Positions 33,520-42,684 of a stretch of 64,000 nt of DNA are shown here, in pieces. Numbering within the stretch: the first letter of the stretch is position 1; each line of letters opens with the position of its first letter. The position numbers were made by a program, and so were the translations under genes. Source of the DNA: Jiangella aurantiaca (GTDB lineage: Bacteria > Actinomycetota > Actinomycetes > Jiangellales > Jiangellaceae); NCBI RefSeq assembly GCF_004349105.1, contig NZ_SMLB01000014.1, positions 62,001 to 126,000 of the forward strand, read 5' to 3'. The notes below the pieces were generated by a model, which was not told the DNA's origin, searched no databases, and saw nothing but the letters and a program-made list of their open reading frames with translations.

Positions 33520-34665
33520 GTGAACCTCAGCATCGTGCGCCGCACGCTGGCACCCGTAGCCGTCGCCAGCGCGGCCGCCCTCGTGCTGGCAGCCTGTGGC
33601 TCGGACCCCGACACCACCAACTCCTCCGACGAGGAGACCGACAGCGGCAGCGGCGAGACCGCGGGCGGCGAGGAGCCCGCCGGCGATCTCTCCGGCACGC
33701 TGAACGGCGCCGGCGCCAGCTCGCAGGAGTCCGCGGTCCAGGCGTGGATCGCCGGGTTCCAGCAGCAGTACCCCGACGTGACCGTCAACTACGCCCCCGA
33801 CGGCTCCGGCGCCGGCCGCGAGCAGATCACCTCCGGCGCGGTCGCATTCGCCGGCTCCGACGCCTACCTCGACGAGGAGGAGATGGTCGCCGCGGAGACC
33901 GCGTGTGGTGCTCCGGCCGTCAACCTGCCGCTGTACATCGACCCGATAGCCGTCCCGTACAACCTTCCGGGCGTCGACAACCTGCAGCTCGGCCCCGTGA
34001 CGCTGGCGAACATCTTCAACGGCACCATCACCAACTGGAACGACCCGGCCATCGCCGCGGACAACCCGGACGCCACGCTGCCGGACCTCGCCATCACGCC
34101 GGTGCACCGTTCCGACGAGTCGGGCACGACCGAGAACTTCGTCGAGTACCTGGCCGCCGCCGCGCCGGAGGCCTGGACCTACGAGATCAGCGGCGACTGG
34201 CCGGCGGAGCTGCCGGGCGAGGCCGGCGCGCAGACGCCGGGCGTCATCGCCGCCGTCCAGGCCGCCGAGGGCACCATCGGCTACGCCAGCGCCGCCGCGG
34301 CCGGCGACCTGCAGACCGCCGCCATCGGCGTCGGCTCGGAGTTCGTCGAGTACTCCGCCGAGGCCGCCGCGGCAGTCGTCGACGCTTCGCCGCGCGCCGA
34401 GGGCCGGCCCGAGAACGACCTCGCGATCGAGCTGGCCCGCGACACCACGGATTCCGGCGCCTACCCGATCGTGCTGATCTCGTACACGATCGTCTGCACC
34501 GCCTACGAGGACCCGGCGGTCGGCGACCTGGTGAAGGCCTACGTCGGCTACGTCGCCAGCGACGAGGGCCAGCAGGCCGCCGCCGACGCCGCGGGCTCGG
34601 CCCCGATCTCGCCGGAGCTGCAGACCGAGGTCCAGGCCGTCGTCGACTCGATCGAGGTCGGCTGA
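33520..34665 (+). CDS. pstS: Phosphate ABC transporter substrate-binding lipoprotein
   Basis: 381 residues. The signal peptide ends AALVLAACGSD, so the mature protein is lipid-anchored at the outer face. An acidic Ser/Thr/Glu linker follows to about residue 55. The PstS domain starts LSGTLNGAGASSQESAVQAW, then YAPDGSGAGREQITSGAVAFAGSD, with the phosphate-binding Ser/Asp/Arg residues, and TPVHRSDESGTTENFVEYL. Expression is expected to rise on phosphate starvation through the PHO box upstream. A strong hairpin (34694-34733) separates it from pstC and could keep pstS mRNA more abundant. Confidence 0.95.
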   Translation: MNLSIVRRTLAPVAVASAAALVLAACGSDPDTTNSSDEETDSGSGETAGGEEPAGDLSGTLNGAGASSQESAVQAWIAGFQQQYPDVTVNYAPDGSGAGREQITSGAVAFAGSDAYLDEEEMVAAETACGAPAVNLPLYIDPIAVPYNLPGVDNLQLGPVTLANIFNGTITNWNDPAIAADNPDATLPDLAITPVHRSDESGTTENFVEYLAAAAPEAWTYEISGDWPAELPGEAGAQTPGVIAAVQAAEGTIGYASAAAAGDLQTAAIGVGSEFVEYSAEAAAAVVDASPRAEGRPENDLAIELARDTTDSGAYPIVLISYTIVCTAYEDPAVGDLVKAYVGYVASDEGQQAAADAAGSAPISPELQTEVQAVVDSIEVG

Positions 34666-34693
34666 GTCCTATCCTGTGCACGAAGTTCCACGT

Positions 34694-34733
34694 CGCCGGG
34701 CGGCTCGTCCCATGCGGGACGGACCGCCCGGCG
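34694..34733 (+). terminator. Intercistronic stem-loop between pstS and pstC
   Basis: CGCCGGGCGG (34694-34703) pairs with CCGCCCGGCG (34724-34733); within the loop GTCCC-ATGC-GGGAC forms a second stem. There is no T run after it, so it may be a leaky terminator or a 3' stabiliser of the pstS message. It starts 28 bp after the pstS stop. Confidence 0.65.
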
Positions 34734-34787
34734 TCCGCACGACAACCGGCATGAACCGCGAGACCTCCACGACCCGGAGCTGACGCC

Positions 34788-35744
34788 GTGACCACCACCG
34801 CCAAGCCACCGCCGACCGAACGGCCCACCGCCACGCCACGGGCCAAGGCGCGCCCCGGCGACCGCATCTTCTCCCGGTCCGCGCAGGTCGCGGGCATCCT
34901 GATCCTGATCATCCTGGCCGGCGTGGCCGCGTTCCTCGTCCGCGAGGCGCTGCCGACCTTCAGCGCCGACCCGTCGGAGATCGACGGCGGCGAGGGGTTC
35001 TTCTCTTACGTCTGGCCGCTGGTCTTCGGCACGCTGGCCGCGGCCGTCATCGCGCTGATCGTCGCAACGCCGCTGGCGCTGGGCATCGCGTTGTTCATCT
35101 CGCACTACGCGCCCCGCCGGCTCGCGCAGGGCCTCGGCTACATCGTCGACCTGCTCGCCGCCATCCCCAGCGTGGTCTTCGGCCTGTGGGGCATCCAGTG
35201 GCTGGCGCCGCAGGTGCAGCCGGCCTGGTCCTGGCTGGCCGACAACCTCGGCTTCATCCCGCTCTTCACGGGCCCGGCCTCGGCCACCGGCCGGACGATG
35301 ATGACGGCCGGGCTGGTGCTGGCGGTGATGATCCTGCCGATCATCACCGCGATCTCGCGCGAGGTGTTCCTGCAGACGCCCACCCTGCACGAGGAGGCCG
35401 CCCTGGCGCTCGGGGCCACCCGCTGGGAGATGATCCGCGTGGCGGTCATCCCGTTCGGCCGGCCCGGCATCATCTCCGGCATCATGCTCGGCCTGGGCCG
35501 CGCGCTGGGCGAGACGATGGCCGTCGCCATGGTGCTGTCCACCGGCGGCTTCACCTGGTCCATGGTCACCAGCGGCAACAACACCATCGCCGCGGAGATC
35601 GCGCTGGACTTCCCCGAATCGTCGGGCCTCAAGACGAACACGCTCATCGCCGCGGGTCTGGTGCTCTTCGCCATCACCCTGGCCGTGAACATGTTCGCCC
35701 GCTGGATCGTCTCGCGCCGCAGTGAGTTCTCGGGGGCCAACTGA
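34788..35744 (+). CDS. pstC: Phosphate ABC transporter permease PstC
   Basis: 318 residues from the GTG at 34788. Six membrane helices are visible, beginning VAGILILIILAGVAAFLV; the Pst loop LLAAIPSVVFGLWGIQWLAP and the ATPase-contacting EAALALGATRWEMIRVAVIPFGR (EAA motif) are typical. It pairs with PstA to form the channel for high-affinity phosphate import. The stop shares a base with the pstA start (TGATG), so translation of the two permeases is coupled. Confidence 0.95.
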   Translation: MTTTAKPPPTERPTATPRAKARPGDRIFSRSAQVAGILILIILAGVAAFLVREALPTFSADPSEIDGGEGFFSYVWPLVFGTLAAAVIALIVATPLALGIALFISHYAPRRLAQGLGYIVDLLAAIPSVVFGLWGIQWLAPQVQPAWSWLADNLGFIPLFTGPASATGRTMMTAGLVLAVMILPIITAISREVFLQTPTLHEEAALALGATRWEMIRVAVIPFGRPGIISGIMLGLGRALGETMAVAMVLSTGGFTWSMVTSGNNTIAAEIALDFPESSGLKTNTLIAAGLVLFAITLAVNMFARWIVSRRSEFSGAN

Positions 35745-36859
35745 TGTCCGTCGCCACCAAGCCGCCCGCCACCCCGGCCGCCCCGAGCTCGCTGGCCCAC
35801 AACCAGCTGCCCCGGTACACCACCCAGGTCGTCCTGGTCCTGTCGATTGCGGCCGGCGCCGGGCTGTCCGCGCTGTTCGGCGGCTTCTCCCCGGTCTCGT
35901 TCGCCGTCCTGTCGGTGCTGGTCTTCGGGGTCGTCAACACCACGCTCGCGGGCATCGTCGAAGGCCGGCGCAAGGCCGTCGACAAGCTGGTCACCACGTT
36001 CGTCTACACCGCGTTCGGCATCGCTCTGGTCCCGCTGATCTCGGTGATCTGGTCGGTGCTCGACAACGGCGCGGAGCGGTTCAGCATCGACTTCCTCACC
36101 ACCTCGATGCGCAACGTGACCGGCCTCAACGACCAGCAGGCGCTGGAGGGCGCCGCGCCGTTCATCGGCGGCGCCTACCACGCCATCCTGGGCACCTTCC
36201 TCATCACCGGCCTGGCCACGATCATCTCGGTGCCGATCGGCCTGCTCACTTCGATCTACCTGGTCGAGTACGGCCGCGGCCGGTTGGCCCGGTCCATCAC
36301 GTTCTTCGTCGACGTCATGACCGGCATCCCGTCCATCGTGGCCGGCCTGTTCGCCGCCGCGCTGTTCGCGGTGCTGTTCGGCGTCGGCACCCGCAACGGC
36401 TTCGCCGGCGCCGTCGCCCTGTCGGTACTGATGATCCCGGTAGTCGTGCGGTCCAGCGAGGAGATGCTGCGGATCGTCCCGAACGAACTGCGCGAGGCGG
36501 CGTACGCCCTGGGCGTGCCCAAGTGGCGCACCATCGTCCGGGTCGTCGTCCCGACGGCCATCTCCGGCATCGCCTCCGGCGTCACGCTGGCCATCGCCCG
36601 CGTCGTCGGCGAGACCGCGCCGCTCATCGTCACAGCGGGCTTCACCTCGTCCATCAACAGCGACCCGTTCTCCGACTGGATGATGTCGCTGCCCGCATAC
36701 GTTTACAGTCAGGCGATGCGCCCGTTGTCGGGCTCGTCGCCGGAGCCGAGTTTCGACCGGGCCTGGGCCGCGGCGCTGACGCTCATCCTGATCGTCATGC
36801 TGCTGAACCTGGTCGCCCGGCTCATCGCCCGCCTGTTCGCCCCGAAGACCGGCCGCTAG
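35744..36859 (+). CDS. pstA: Phosphate ABC transporter permease PstA
   Basis: 371 residues from the ATG at 35744. It has an N-terminal extension of about 80 residues with two extra hydrophobic helices (TTQVVLVLSIAAGAGLSALF and PVSFAVLSVLVFGVVNTTLA) before the usual core. The core has DVMTGIPSIVAGLFAAALF and the EAA-type loop LREAAYALGVPKWRTIVRVV, then GETAPLIVTAGFTSSINSDP, a PstA marker. The extra pair of helices is common in actinobacterial PstA. It is followed by pstB after 18 bp. Confidence 0.95.
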   Translation: MSVATKPPATPAAPSSLAHNQLPRYTTQVVLVLSIAAGAGLSALFGGFSPVSFAVLSVLVFGVVNTTLAGIVEGRRKAVDKLVTTFVYTAFGIALVPLISVIWSVLDNGAERFSIDFLTTSMRNVTGLNDQQALEGAAPFIGGAYHAILGTFLITGLATIISVPIGLLTSIYLVEYGRGRLARSITFFVDVMTGIPSIVAGLFAAALFAVLFGVGTRNGFAGAVALSVLMIPVVVRSSEEMLRIVPNELREAAYALGVPKWRTIVRVVVPTAISGIASGVTLAIARVVGETAPLIVTAGFTSSINSDPFSDWMMSLPAYVYSQAMRPLSGSSPEPSFDRAWAAALTLILIVMLLNLVARLIARLFAPKTGR

Positions 36860-36877
36860 AGCAAGGAAACCGCCCTT

Positions 36878-37657
36878 ATGTCCAAGCGCATCGACGTCGG
36901 CGATCTCAACGTCTACTACGGCAGCTTCCTCGCGGTCGAGGGCGTGTCGATGGCCATCGAGGCCCGCTCGGTCACGGCCTTCATCGGCCCGTCCGGCTGC
37001 GGGAAGTCCACCTTCATCCGCACCCTCAACCGCATGCACGAGGTCATTCCCGGCGCGCGGGTCGAAGGCAAGGTCATGCTCGACGGCGAGGACCTCTACG
37101 GCGCCAACGTCGACCCCGTCACCGTCCGGCGCCAGGTCGGCATGGTGTTCCAGCGGCCCAACCCGTTCCCGACGATGTCCATCCGCGACAACGTGCTGGC
37201 CGGTATGAAGCTCAACAGCAACCGGCTGAGGAAGAGCGAGGCCGACGACATCGTCGAGCGGTCACTCAAGGGCGCGAACCTGTGGAACGAGGTCAAGGAC
37301 CGGCTCGACAAGCCCGGCTCCGGCCTCTCCGGCGGCCAGCAGCAGCGTCTGTGCATCGCCCGGGCCATCGCCGTGCAGCCCGAGGTGCTGCTGATGGACG
37401 AGCCGTGCTCCGCGCTCGACCCGATCTCGACGCTGGCCATCGAGGACCTCATCGGCGAGCTGAAGCAGAACTACACAATCGTCATCGTCACGCACAACAT
37501 GCAGCAGGCCGCCCGGGTCAGTGACCGCACGGCGTTCTTCAACATCGCCGGCACCGGCAAGCCCGGCAAGCTGATCGAGATGGACGACACGACGAAGATC
37601 TTCACCAACCCGAGCGTGAAGGCCACCGAGGACTACGTCTCCGGCCGCTTCGGCTGA
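36878..37657 (+). CDS. pstB: Phosphate ABC transporter ATP-binding protein PstB
   Basis: 259 residues, family length. Walker [21 protein letters not shown] is near residue 33, the PstB-specific Q-loop [20 protein letters not shown] near 88, signature [15 protein letters not shown] near 150, and Walker [14 protein letters not shown] near 172, then [17 protein letters not shown]. It energises phosphate import through PstCA. No phoU follows; the only PhoU-like gene in the window is the DUF47 protein beside the Pit transporter. Confidence 0.97.
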   Translation: MSKRIDVGDLNVYYGSFLAVEGVSMAIEARSVTAFIGPSGCGKSTFIRTLNRMHEVIPGARVEGKVMLDGEDLYGANVDPVTVRRQVGMVFQRPNPFPTMSIRDNVLAGMKLNSNRLRKSEADDIVERSLKGANLWNEVKDRLDKPGSGLSGGQQQRLCIARAIAVQPEVLLMDEPCSALDPISTLAIEDLIGELKQNYTIVIVTHNMQQAARVSDRTAFFNIAGTGKPGKLIEMDDTTKIFTNPSVKATEDYVSGRFG

Positions 37658-37673
37658 GGATCGGCCACGCGGA

Positions 37674-37704
37674 CGCGCCCGCCACGACGGTCGTGGCGGG
37701 CGCG
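37674..37704. terminator. Terminator hairpin after pstB
   Basis: A perfect 15-bp inverted repeat (37674-37688 and 37690-37704, CGCGCCCGCCACGAC and its complement, one base between arms) lies between the pstB stop and the converging large gene's stop at 37722. It can end transcription from either side. Confidence 0.75.
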
Positions 37705-37721
37705 CCGCGTTCGGTGCGGCG

Positions 37722-40700
37722 TCACCTCGGGCCGGCGGCACCTCCCCGGCCGACCCCGGACTCGGCCGCGGCCCGCCGGATCGCGCTGCTCTCGCGGGCG
37801 TCGATCACGCCGTCGGCGACCAGCTGGTCCAGCACCGCACCGACGTGCCGGAGGAACGCACCGGACGTTCCCCAGTCGCGGTCCTCCTCGATGAGGTCGT
37901 TGACGGTGCACCCGTCGGCGTCCGCGCGGTTCGGCACACCGCTGTCCACCGTGCCGACGACGACCGTCGCCCGCGGATCGGGGTCTGGGCAGGTGGTGTC
38001 GACCGGCGCGATCCACACGTCGCGGAACTCGACGTCGGAGCCGTCGTGGTGGTTCTGGAACCCGATGTGCCCCTCGAGCGCCCGGCTGCCGTCGCCGGTG
38101 TAGGTGTTCACCAGCTGCCCGTTCAGCCAGACCGTGTAGGTCTGCCTGACAGCGCGGATCTCGTAGGTGTTCCACTCGCCGATCGGGTTGGCCAGGACGT
38201 CGGTGATGGTGGCGAAGTTGTAGATCGAGCCGGTCTTCTGCGGGTCTCCGCCGGCCGGGTTGTCCTCGATCTGCGCCTCGTAGCCCCGCACGCTGTCGTC
38301 GGGCTGCCGGACCCACGGACCCTCCCAGCCCAGCGGCGCCGGGAAGCGCATGAACACCCCGGAGTTGTCCGTCGGGTTGTTCATCCGGTACTGCAGTCGG
38401 AGGTGGAAGTCGCCGAAGGCCCGCGGCGTGTACCACAGCAGGCCGCCGGAGCCCCGGCTCAGCAGCGTGCAGTCAGATGTGACAGTGAACGACCCGTTGC
38501 CCACCATCTCCCAGTCGTCCAGCGTCTTCCCGTCCCACAGGGCGGTGTAGCCATCGGCCGGTTCGGGGTCCGGGCAGACCTGGGGCTCGGTCTCGGAGAG
38601 CTCGAACCGCTCGAACGCGACGTCGACGACCGGGATGTTCGGGTCGCCGTTCCCGCCGGACAGTGCGACCACGCCGACGTTCCAGGACGACGCGGTGCCC
38701 AGGCCGTACGGCCGGCCTAGCGGCGTCCACTCCTCGCCGTCGGCCGAGTACTCCGCCGTCACCGCCAGCCCGTCGCTGACCAGCCGCAGCTCGAACGTGT
38801 CGGGGAAGTCGGCCGGCAGCGCGGCGTAGTCCTCGGCGGTGTTGCGCTCCTGGCCGCCGGCGACGGTGAAGAACGACATCCGCCGGGTGCCGTCCGGCCG
38901 CGCCATCACGACCGCCTTGGCGAAGTCGGCGTCGCCGGCGTGCAGCACGAGGCCGGCCTGCTGGAACGCGGTGCTCACGTCCGCGGTGACCCGCGTGGTG
39001 GCGGTCCAGCCGCCGTCCGGTGCCGGCCGCATGACGAGGTTCGTCGCATCGGCCCGCGCGGCGGTCAGCTCGCCGTGCGCCGTCGGCAGCACCAGCTGCC
39101 CGCCGGCCACCTGGTAGCCGTCCGGGTCGTGGCGGACGATCGACGTCCAGCAGGACAGGTTCAGCGCATCGCCGTCGAACTCGTCCACACCGCCGTCCTC
39201 GCACGGCGGGGGCGGCACGCCGACGCCGTCGCCGTTGAACCGCAGCCAGTCCAGCGCCAGCAGGTCCGGCCCGCCGGCCCCGACGGCGTCGTTGCGGAAC
39301 GCCAGGTAGACGTCGAACGTCTCGCCCGGATCGCCCAGGTCGGTGGTCCGTTCGACGACGGTGTCGACACCGCCGGTGACCGGCACGTCCACCGAGCCCA
39401 GCAGCTCGCCGTCGGGGGCGTCGCGGCGCACCTCGATGGTGCCGCCGTGCGCCGCGGAGGAGGCGCCGACGGTGAGCGACTCGATGTTCGTCAGGTTCAC
39501 GGTGTCGAACCTGATCCAGTCGCCGTGCGAGATGCTGCCGACCCGCGCCCGGGCGCTGGCCAGCGGCCGCTCGAACACCTGGACGCCCTGGCCGGCGGCG
39601 AAGTGCTCGGCCTCCCGCCGCTTCGGGTTGAGCCGGACCGCGTCGGCGCCGGTGAGCGGCTCGACGCCCGGAGCGCCCGCGTCGGTGAAGCCGGCCTCCA
39701 GCACGTAGTAGAGGTTGGTCTCCTGGCCGTGCCCGCCGTCGGTGATGGTCGGGATCGTCCCCGTGCAGTGCGGGTAGTTGTCCAGCGGATGCGCGTGCTG
39801 GTCGTGGCCGAGTAGGGCGCCGACCGTGACGCTGCCGCACTCGATCGTGCCGCCGGCGATGCTGCCGTCCTCGGCGTCGTCGACCGCCACGTCGTAGGCG
39901 ACCTCGTCACCCCAGTCGAAGAAGCCGCCGTGCGGTGGCCAGCTGAACCCGACCTCGGGCCGGGTGTTGCCGGCGGAGATCCGGACCGCGGCCACCGAGC
40001 TGCGGTCCCGGCTGTCGGTGACGGTGAGCAGCGCGGTGTAGTTGCCCGCCTCGGTGTAGGTGTGCGACGGATTCTGCTCGTCCGAAGTGGCGCCGTCGCC
40101 GAAGGACCAGTGGTAGGTCATCGGCAGCCCGGCGGGGTGCTCGGTACCCTCGCTGGAGAACTGGACGGTGAGCGGTAGCTGCCCCGACGTCGGCGTGCCG
40201 GACGCCTTCGGGATCGGCGGCCGGTCGCCACCCACGTAGTCGATGCGGTAGATGCCGGCGCCCTCGTTGACGTCGCCGCGCCCGGCCCCGCTGCCGGAGC
40301 CGAAGTCGATGACGTAGAGCGATCCGTCCGGGCCGAACGTCGCGTCGAACGGGCCGCGGAACGAGGTGGAGCCGAACACCGGGTTGATCGACAGCAGGTC
40401 GCCGGCCGCGACCGGCGCGAACCGCTCGTCCTGGAACGACTGGTCCTCGTGGACCCGGGTGATCGTCTTGTACCAGTTCCGGGCGTACTCGAAGACGAAC
40501 CACCTACCGTCGTAGTACTCCGGGAACTTGGTGTCGGACTCCACTTCCGGGTCGTAGTCGTAGACCGGGCCGCTCATCGGCGCCGCGCCGCCAGTGCCCA
40601 GCTCGGGGAAGTTCGGTGACGTACCGTAGCCGTACCAGATGTACGCCTCCTGGACCGGCGGCAACTGCTGCAGGCCGGTGTTGTGCGGCGAGTCGTTGAC

Positions 40701-42440
40701 CGGGCCGTTCGCGCAGTCGAACGGCTCGCCGGACTGCCCGGTGGCGAAGTCGTAGTCGATGTAGGGGATGTTGTCCCCGACGCAGTGCGGCCAGCCGTAG
40801 TTGCCCGCCTCGCTGACGACGTTCCACTCCACCAGGCCCTCGGGGCCGCGCGCGGGGTCGGCCTGCGTGGCGTCCGGCCCGTAGTCGGCCACGAGCAGGT
40901 CACCGGTCTGCTGGTCGACGGTGATGCGGAACGGGTTGCGGAAGCCCATCGCGTAGATCTCCGGCCGGGTCTTGTCCTCGGTGTCCTCCGACTCGGGGAA
41001 CAGGTTGCCCTCCGGGATGGTGTACCCGCCGTCGTCAGTCGGGACGATCCGGATCACCTTGCCGCGCAGGTCGTTCGTGTTGGCCGAGGTGGCCTGTGCG
41101 TCCCAGGCCGCTCGGCCGTCCCGCTCGTCGATCGGCGCATAGTTGTTCGACTGGGAGAAGTCGGTGTTGTCGCCCATCGAGGCGTAGAGGCTGCCGTCCG
41201 GCCCGAACTCCACCGCGCCGCCCATGTGGACGTTGGCCAGGCCGATGTCGCGCCAGGTCGGGAAGTCCAGCAGCCGGCTCTCCGACTCCATGTCGAGCAG
41301 CGACGTCTCGAAGTCGAAGGTGAACCGGGAGATGTTGATCCGCGCGACGTCCGGGTCGGAGTACATCGCGTAGACCCAGCCGTTCTCGGCGAAGCCCGGG
41401 TCCAGCGCGAAGCCGGTCAGCCCGTCGGAGTGCCGGGCCGTGCTGAGCCCCAGCTCCAGGTCGCCGACCGTCGTGACCTCCAGCGTCTGCTGGTCGATCA
41501 GCTTGAACTGCCCCGTGCGCTGGATGTACATCACCCGGCGGTCCGGCAGCACCTCCAGCTCGAACGGGTCGGCGAGGTCGTCGGTGAGCTGCGTGACGGC
41601 GAAGCTGTCGGCGTCCGTCGCAGTGCAGTCGCCCGGCGCCGCGCCGGCCGCCCAGGTGATGCCGCCGAGCAGGTGGCCGGCGAACTCCGGTTCGGCGAAC
41701 GCGGCGGCGTCGTGACCGCCGGCGGTGTACCAGGACCGGCCGCCGTCGTAGACCTGACACCAGGAGAACGGGTGGTTCAGGCCCGAAGCTAGGCCGGGGA
41801 TGCCGTCGTGGAGCTTGACCTCGGCCAGGACGTGCACGGCGCCGGTCGGATCCGCGTCGAGGTTCACCCAGCCCTCCGAGCGCTCCCACAGCTGCGGAAG
41901 GGCGCTGGTGGACGGGTGCACGCGATCCAGCACCTCGATGCGGCCGGGCAGCGTCTCGCCGGCCGTGCCGAGGTCCGCGTGGCCGCTGATCCGGGCGCCG
42001 ACCAGGCCGCCGTACCACTCCCAGTCGGGCTCCGACTCGGCTGCGGAGTGCAGCCCGACGTAGCCGCCGCCGTTCTGGATGTAGCGGGTGAACGCGGCCC
42101 GCTCCTCATCCGAGAGCAGGGCGCCGCTCTCCGCCGTCGAGTGGGTGTTGTTGAAGACGACGACGTCGAAGCCGGCCAGGCCCGCGTCGGTGAACAGGGC
42201 GGTGGAGTCGTCGACCACGACCTCGAAGTCGTGCTCGGCCCCGAGGTCCTGGATGAGCTGGGTGCCGGCTGCGACCGACTCATGCGGCTGCGCGGTCGCC
42301 TTGGAGAACACGAGGGCGCGGAAGTGCGGGTCCGCGTCGAGCGCGGGCGGATCGGGTGCGGCGGCTGTCGGCGGAGCGCCGGCGAGCGCGGCCGCCAGGA
42401 CGGCGGCGGACAGGGCTGAGAGCAGACTGGATCGGCGCAT
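37722..42440 (-). CDS. Giant secreted ThuA / sugar dehydrogenase / DUF1080 multidomain protein
   Basis: 1572 residues from the ATG at 42438-42440. A signal peptide (SLLSALSAAVLAAALAGAPP, cleavage near residue 28) exports it. Domains in order, by rough position: ThuA-like (about 38-270; VVVFNNTHSTAES, YVGLHSAAESEPDWEWYG); glucose/sorbosone dehydrogenase-type propeller (283-735; TGFALDPGFAENGWVYAMYS, VADYGPDATQADPARGPEG); PKD (747-833; YHWSFGDGATSDEQNPSHTY); CBM6-like (943-1070; REAEHFAAGQGVQVFE, SHGDWIRFDTVNL); a DUF1349/concanavalin-like region (1083-1275); DUF1080 (1293-1478; LWDGKTLDDWEMVGNGSF, FQNHHDGSDVEFRDVW); and a helical C-terminal tail (GAFLRHVGAVLDQLVADGV). It is probably an extracellular carbohydrate-active protein. 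No LPXTG anchor is seen. Substrate unknown. Confidence 0.88.
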   Translation of the reverse strand: MRRSSLLSALSAAVLAAALAGAPPTAAAPDPPALDADPHFRALVFSKATAQPHESVAAGTQLIQDLGAEHDFEVVVDDSTALFTDAGLAGFDVVVFNNTHSTAESGALLSDEERAAFTRYIQNGGGYVGLHSAAESEPDWEWYGGLVGARISGHADLGTAGETLPGRIEVLDRVHPSTSALPQLWERSEGWVNLDADPTGAVHVLAEVKLHDGIPGLASGLNHPFSWCQVYDGGRSWYTAGGHDAAAFAEPEFAGHLLGGITWAAGAAPGDCTATDADSFAVTQLTDDLADPFELEVLPDRRVMYIQRTGQFKLIDQQTLEVTTVGDLELGLSTARHSDGLTGFALDPGFAENGWVYAMYSDPDVARINISRFTFDFETSLLDMESESRLLDFPTWRDIGLANVHMGGAVEFGPDGSLYASMGDNTDFSQSNNYAPIDERDGRAAWDAQATSANTNDLRGKVIRIVPTDDGGYTIPEGNLFPESEDTEDKTRPEIYAMGFRNPFRITVDQQTGDLLVADYGPDATQADPARGPEGLVEWNVVSEAGNYGWPHCVGDNIPYIDYDFATGQSGEPFDCANGPVNDSPHNTGLQQLPPVQEAYIWYGYGTSPNFPELGTGGAAPMSGPVYDYDPEVESDTKFPEYYDGRWFVFEYARNWYKTITRVHEDQSFQDERFAPVAAGDLLSINPVFGSTSFRGPFDATFGPDGSLYVIDFGSGSGAGRGDVNEGAGIYRIDYVGGDRPPIPKASGTPTSGQLPLTVQFSSEGTEHPAGLPMTYHWSFGDGATSDEQNPSHTYTEAGNYTALLTVTDSRDRSSVAAVRISAGNTRPEVGFSWPPHGGFFDWGDEVAYDVAVDDAEDGSIAGGTIECGSVTVGALLGHDQHAHPLDNYPHCTGTIPTITDGGHGQETNLYYVLEAGFTDAGAPGVEPLTGADAVRLNPKRREAEHFAAGQGVQVFERPLASARARVGSISHGDWIRFDTVNLTNIESLTVGASSAAHGGTIEVRRDAPDGELLGSVDVPVTGGVDTVVERTTDLGDPGETFDVYLAFRNDAVGAGGPDLLALDWLRFNGDGVGVPPPPCEDGGVDEFDGDALNLSCWTSIVRHDPDGYQVAGGQLVLPTAHGELTAARADATNLVMRPAPDGGWTATTRVTADVSTAFQQAGLVLHAGDADFAKAVVMARPDGTRRMSFFTVAGGQERNTAEDYAALPADFPDTFELRLVSDGLAVTAEYSADGEEWTPLGRPYGLGTASSWNVGVVALSGGNGDPNIPVVDVAFERFELSETEPQVCPDPEPADGYTALWDGKTLDDWEMVGNGSFTVTSDCTLLSRGSGGLLWYTPRAFGDFHLRLQYRMNNPTDNSGVFMRFPAPLGWEGPWVRQPDDSVRGYEAQIEDNPAGGDPQKTGSIYNFATITDVLANPIGEWNTYEIRAVRQTYTVWLNGQLVNTYTGDGSRALEGHIGFQNHHDGSDVEFRDVWIAPVDTTCPDPDPRATVVVGTVDSGVPNRADADGCTVNDLIEEDRDWGTSGAFLRHVGAVLDQLVADGVIDARESSAIRRAAAESGVGRGGAAGPR

Positions 42441-42567
42441 TCGTGACTCCGTCCATACGGGGGCCAGGACGATCGGAAAGCGCTTACCGCGGACCACTCT
42501 GTCGGTGATCACTCAGTGCTGTCAAGACCCGGCCAGCGCATGCGGTGCGGCGTTGCTCTCGTTGAGC

Positions 42568-42671
42568 GTCCACCTGGTGAGATTTCGCCGCGTTTTCCGG
42601 GCCGCCCATCACGATTACCTGAGCCTCAACACGGTTGTAAGCGTGTTGAGGCTCAGGTAATCCTCGTGATG
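42568..42671. repeat. Dispersed palindromic element, copy D
   Basis: CATCACG (42607-42613) and CGTGATG (42665-42671) bracket a perfect 20-bp inverted repeat: ATTACCTGAGCCTCAACACG (42614-42633) and its complement (42642-42661), loop GTTGTAAG. The right side has three extra bases (CCT). The left flank 42568-42606, with GTCCACCTGGTGAGATTTCG, matches copy C in opposite orientation. It sits between the start of the giant gene and the end of the pit gene. Confidence 0.8.
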
Positions 42672-42684
42672 TCCGCGAACGTGG

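Noticed and set aside
35138-37039. A 633-codon minus-strand frame across pstC, pstA and pstB
   Set aside because: It crosses three certain genes on the other strand and has only repetitive Asp/Arg/Gly composition.
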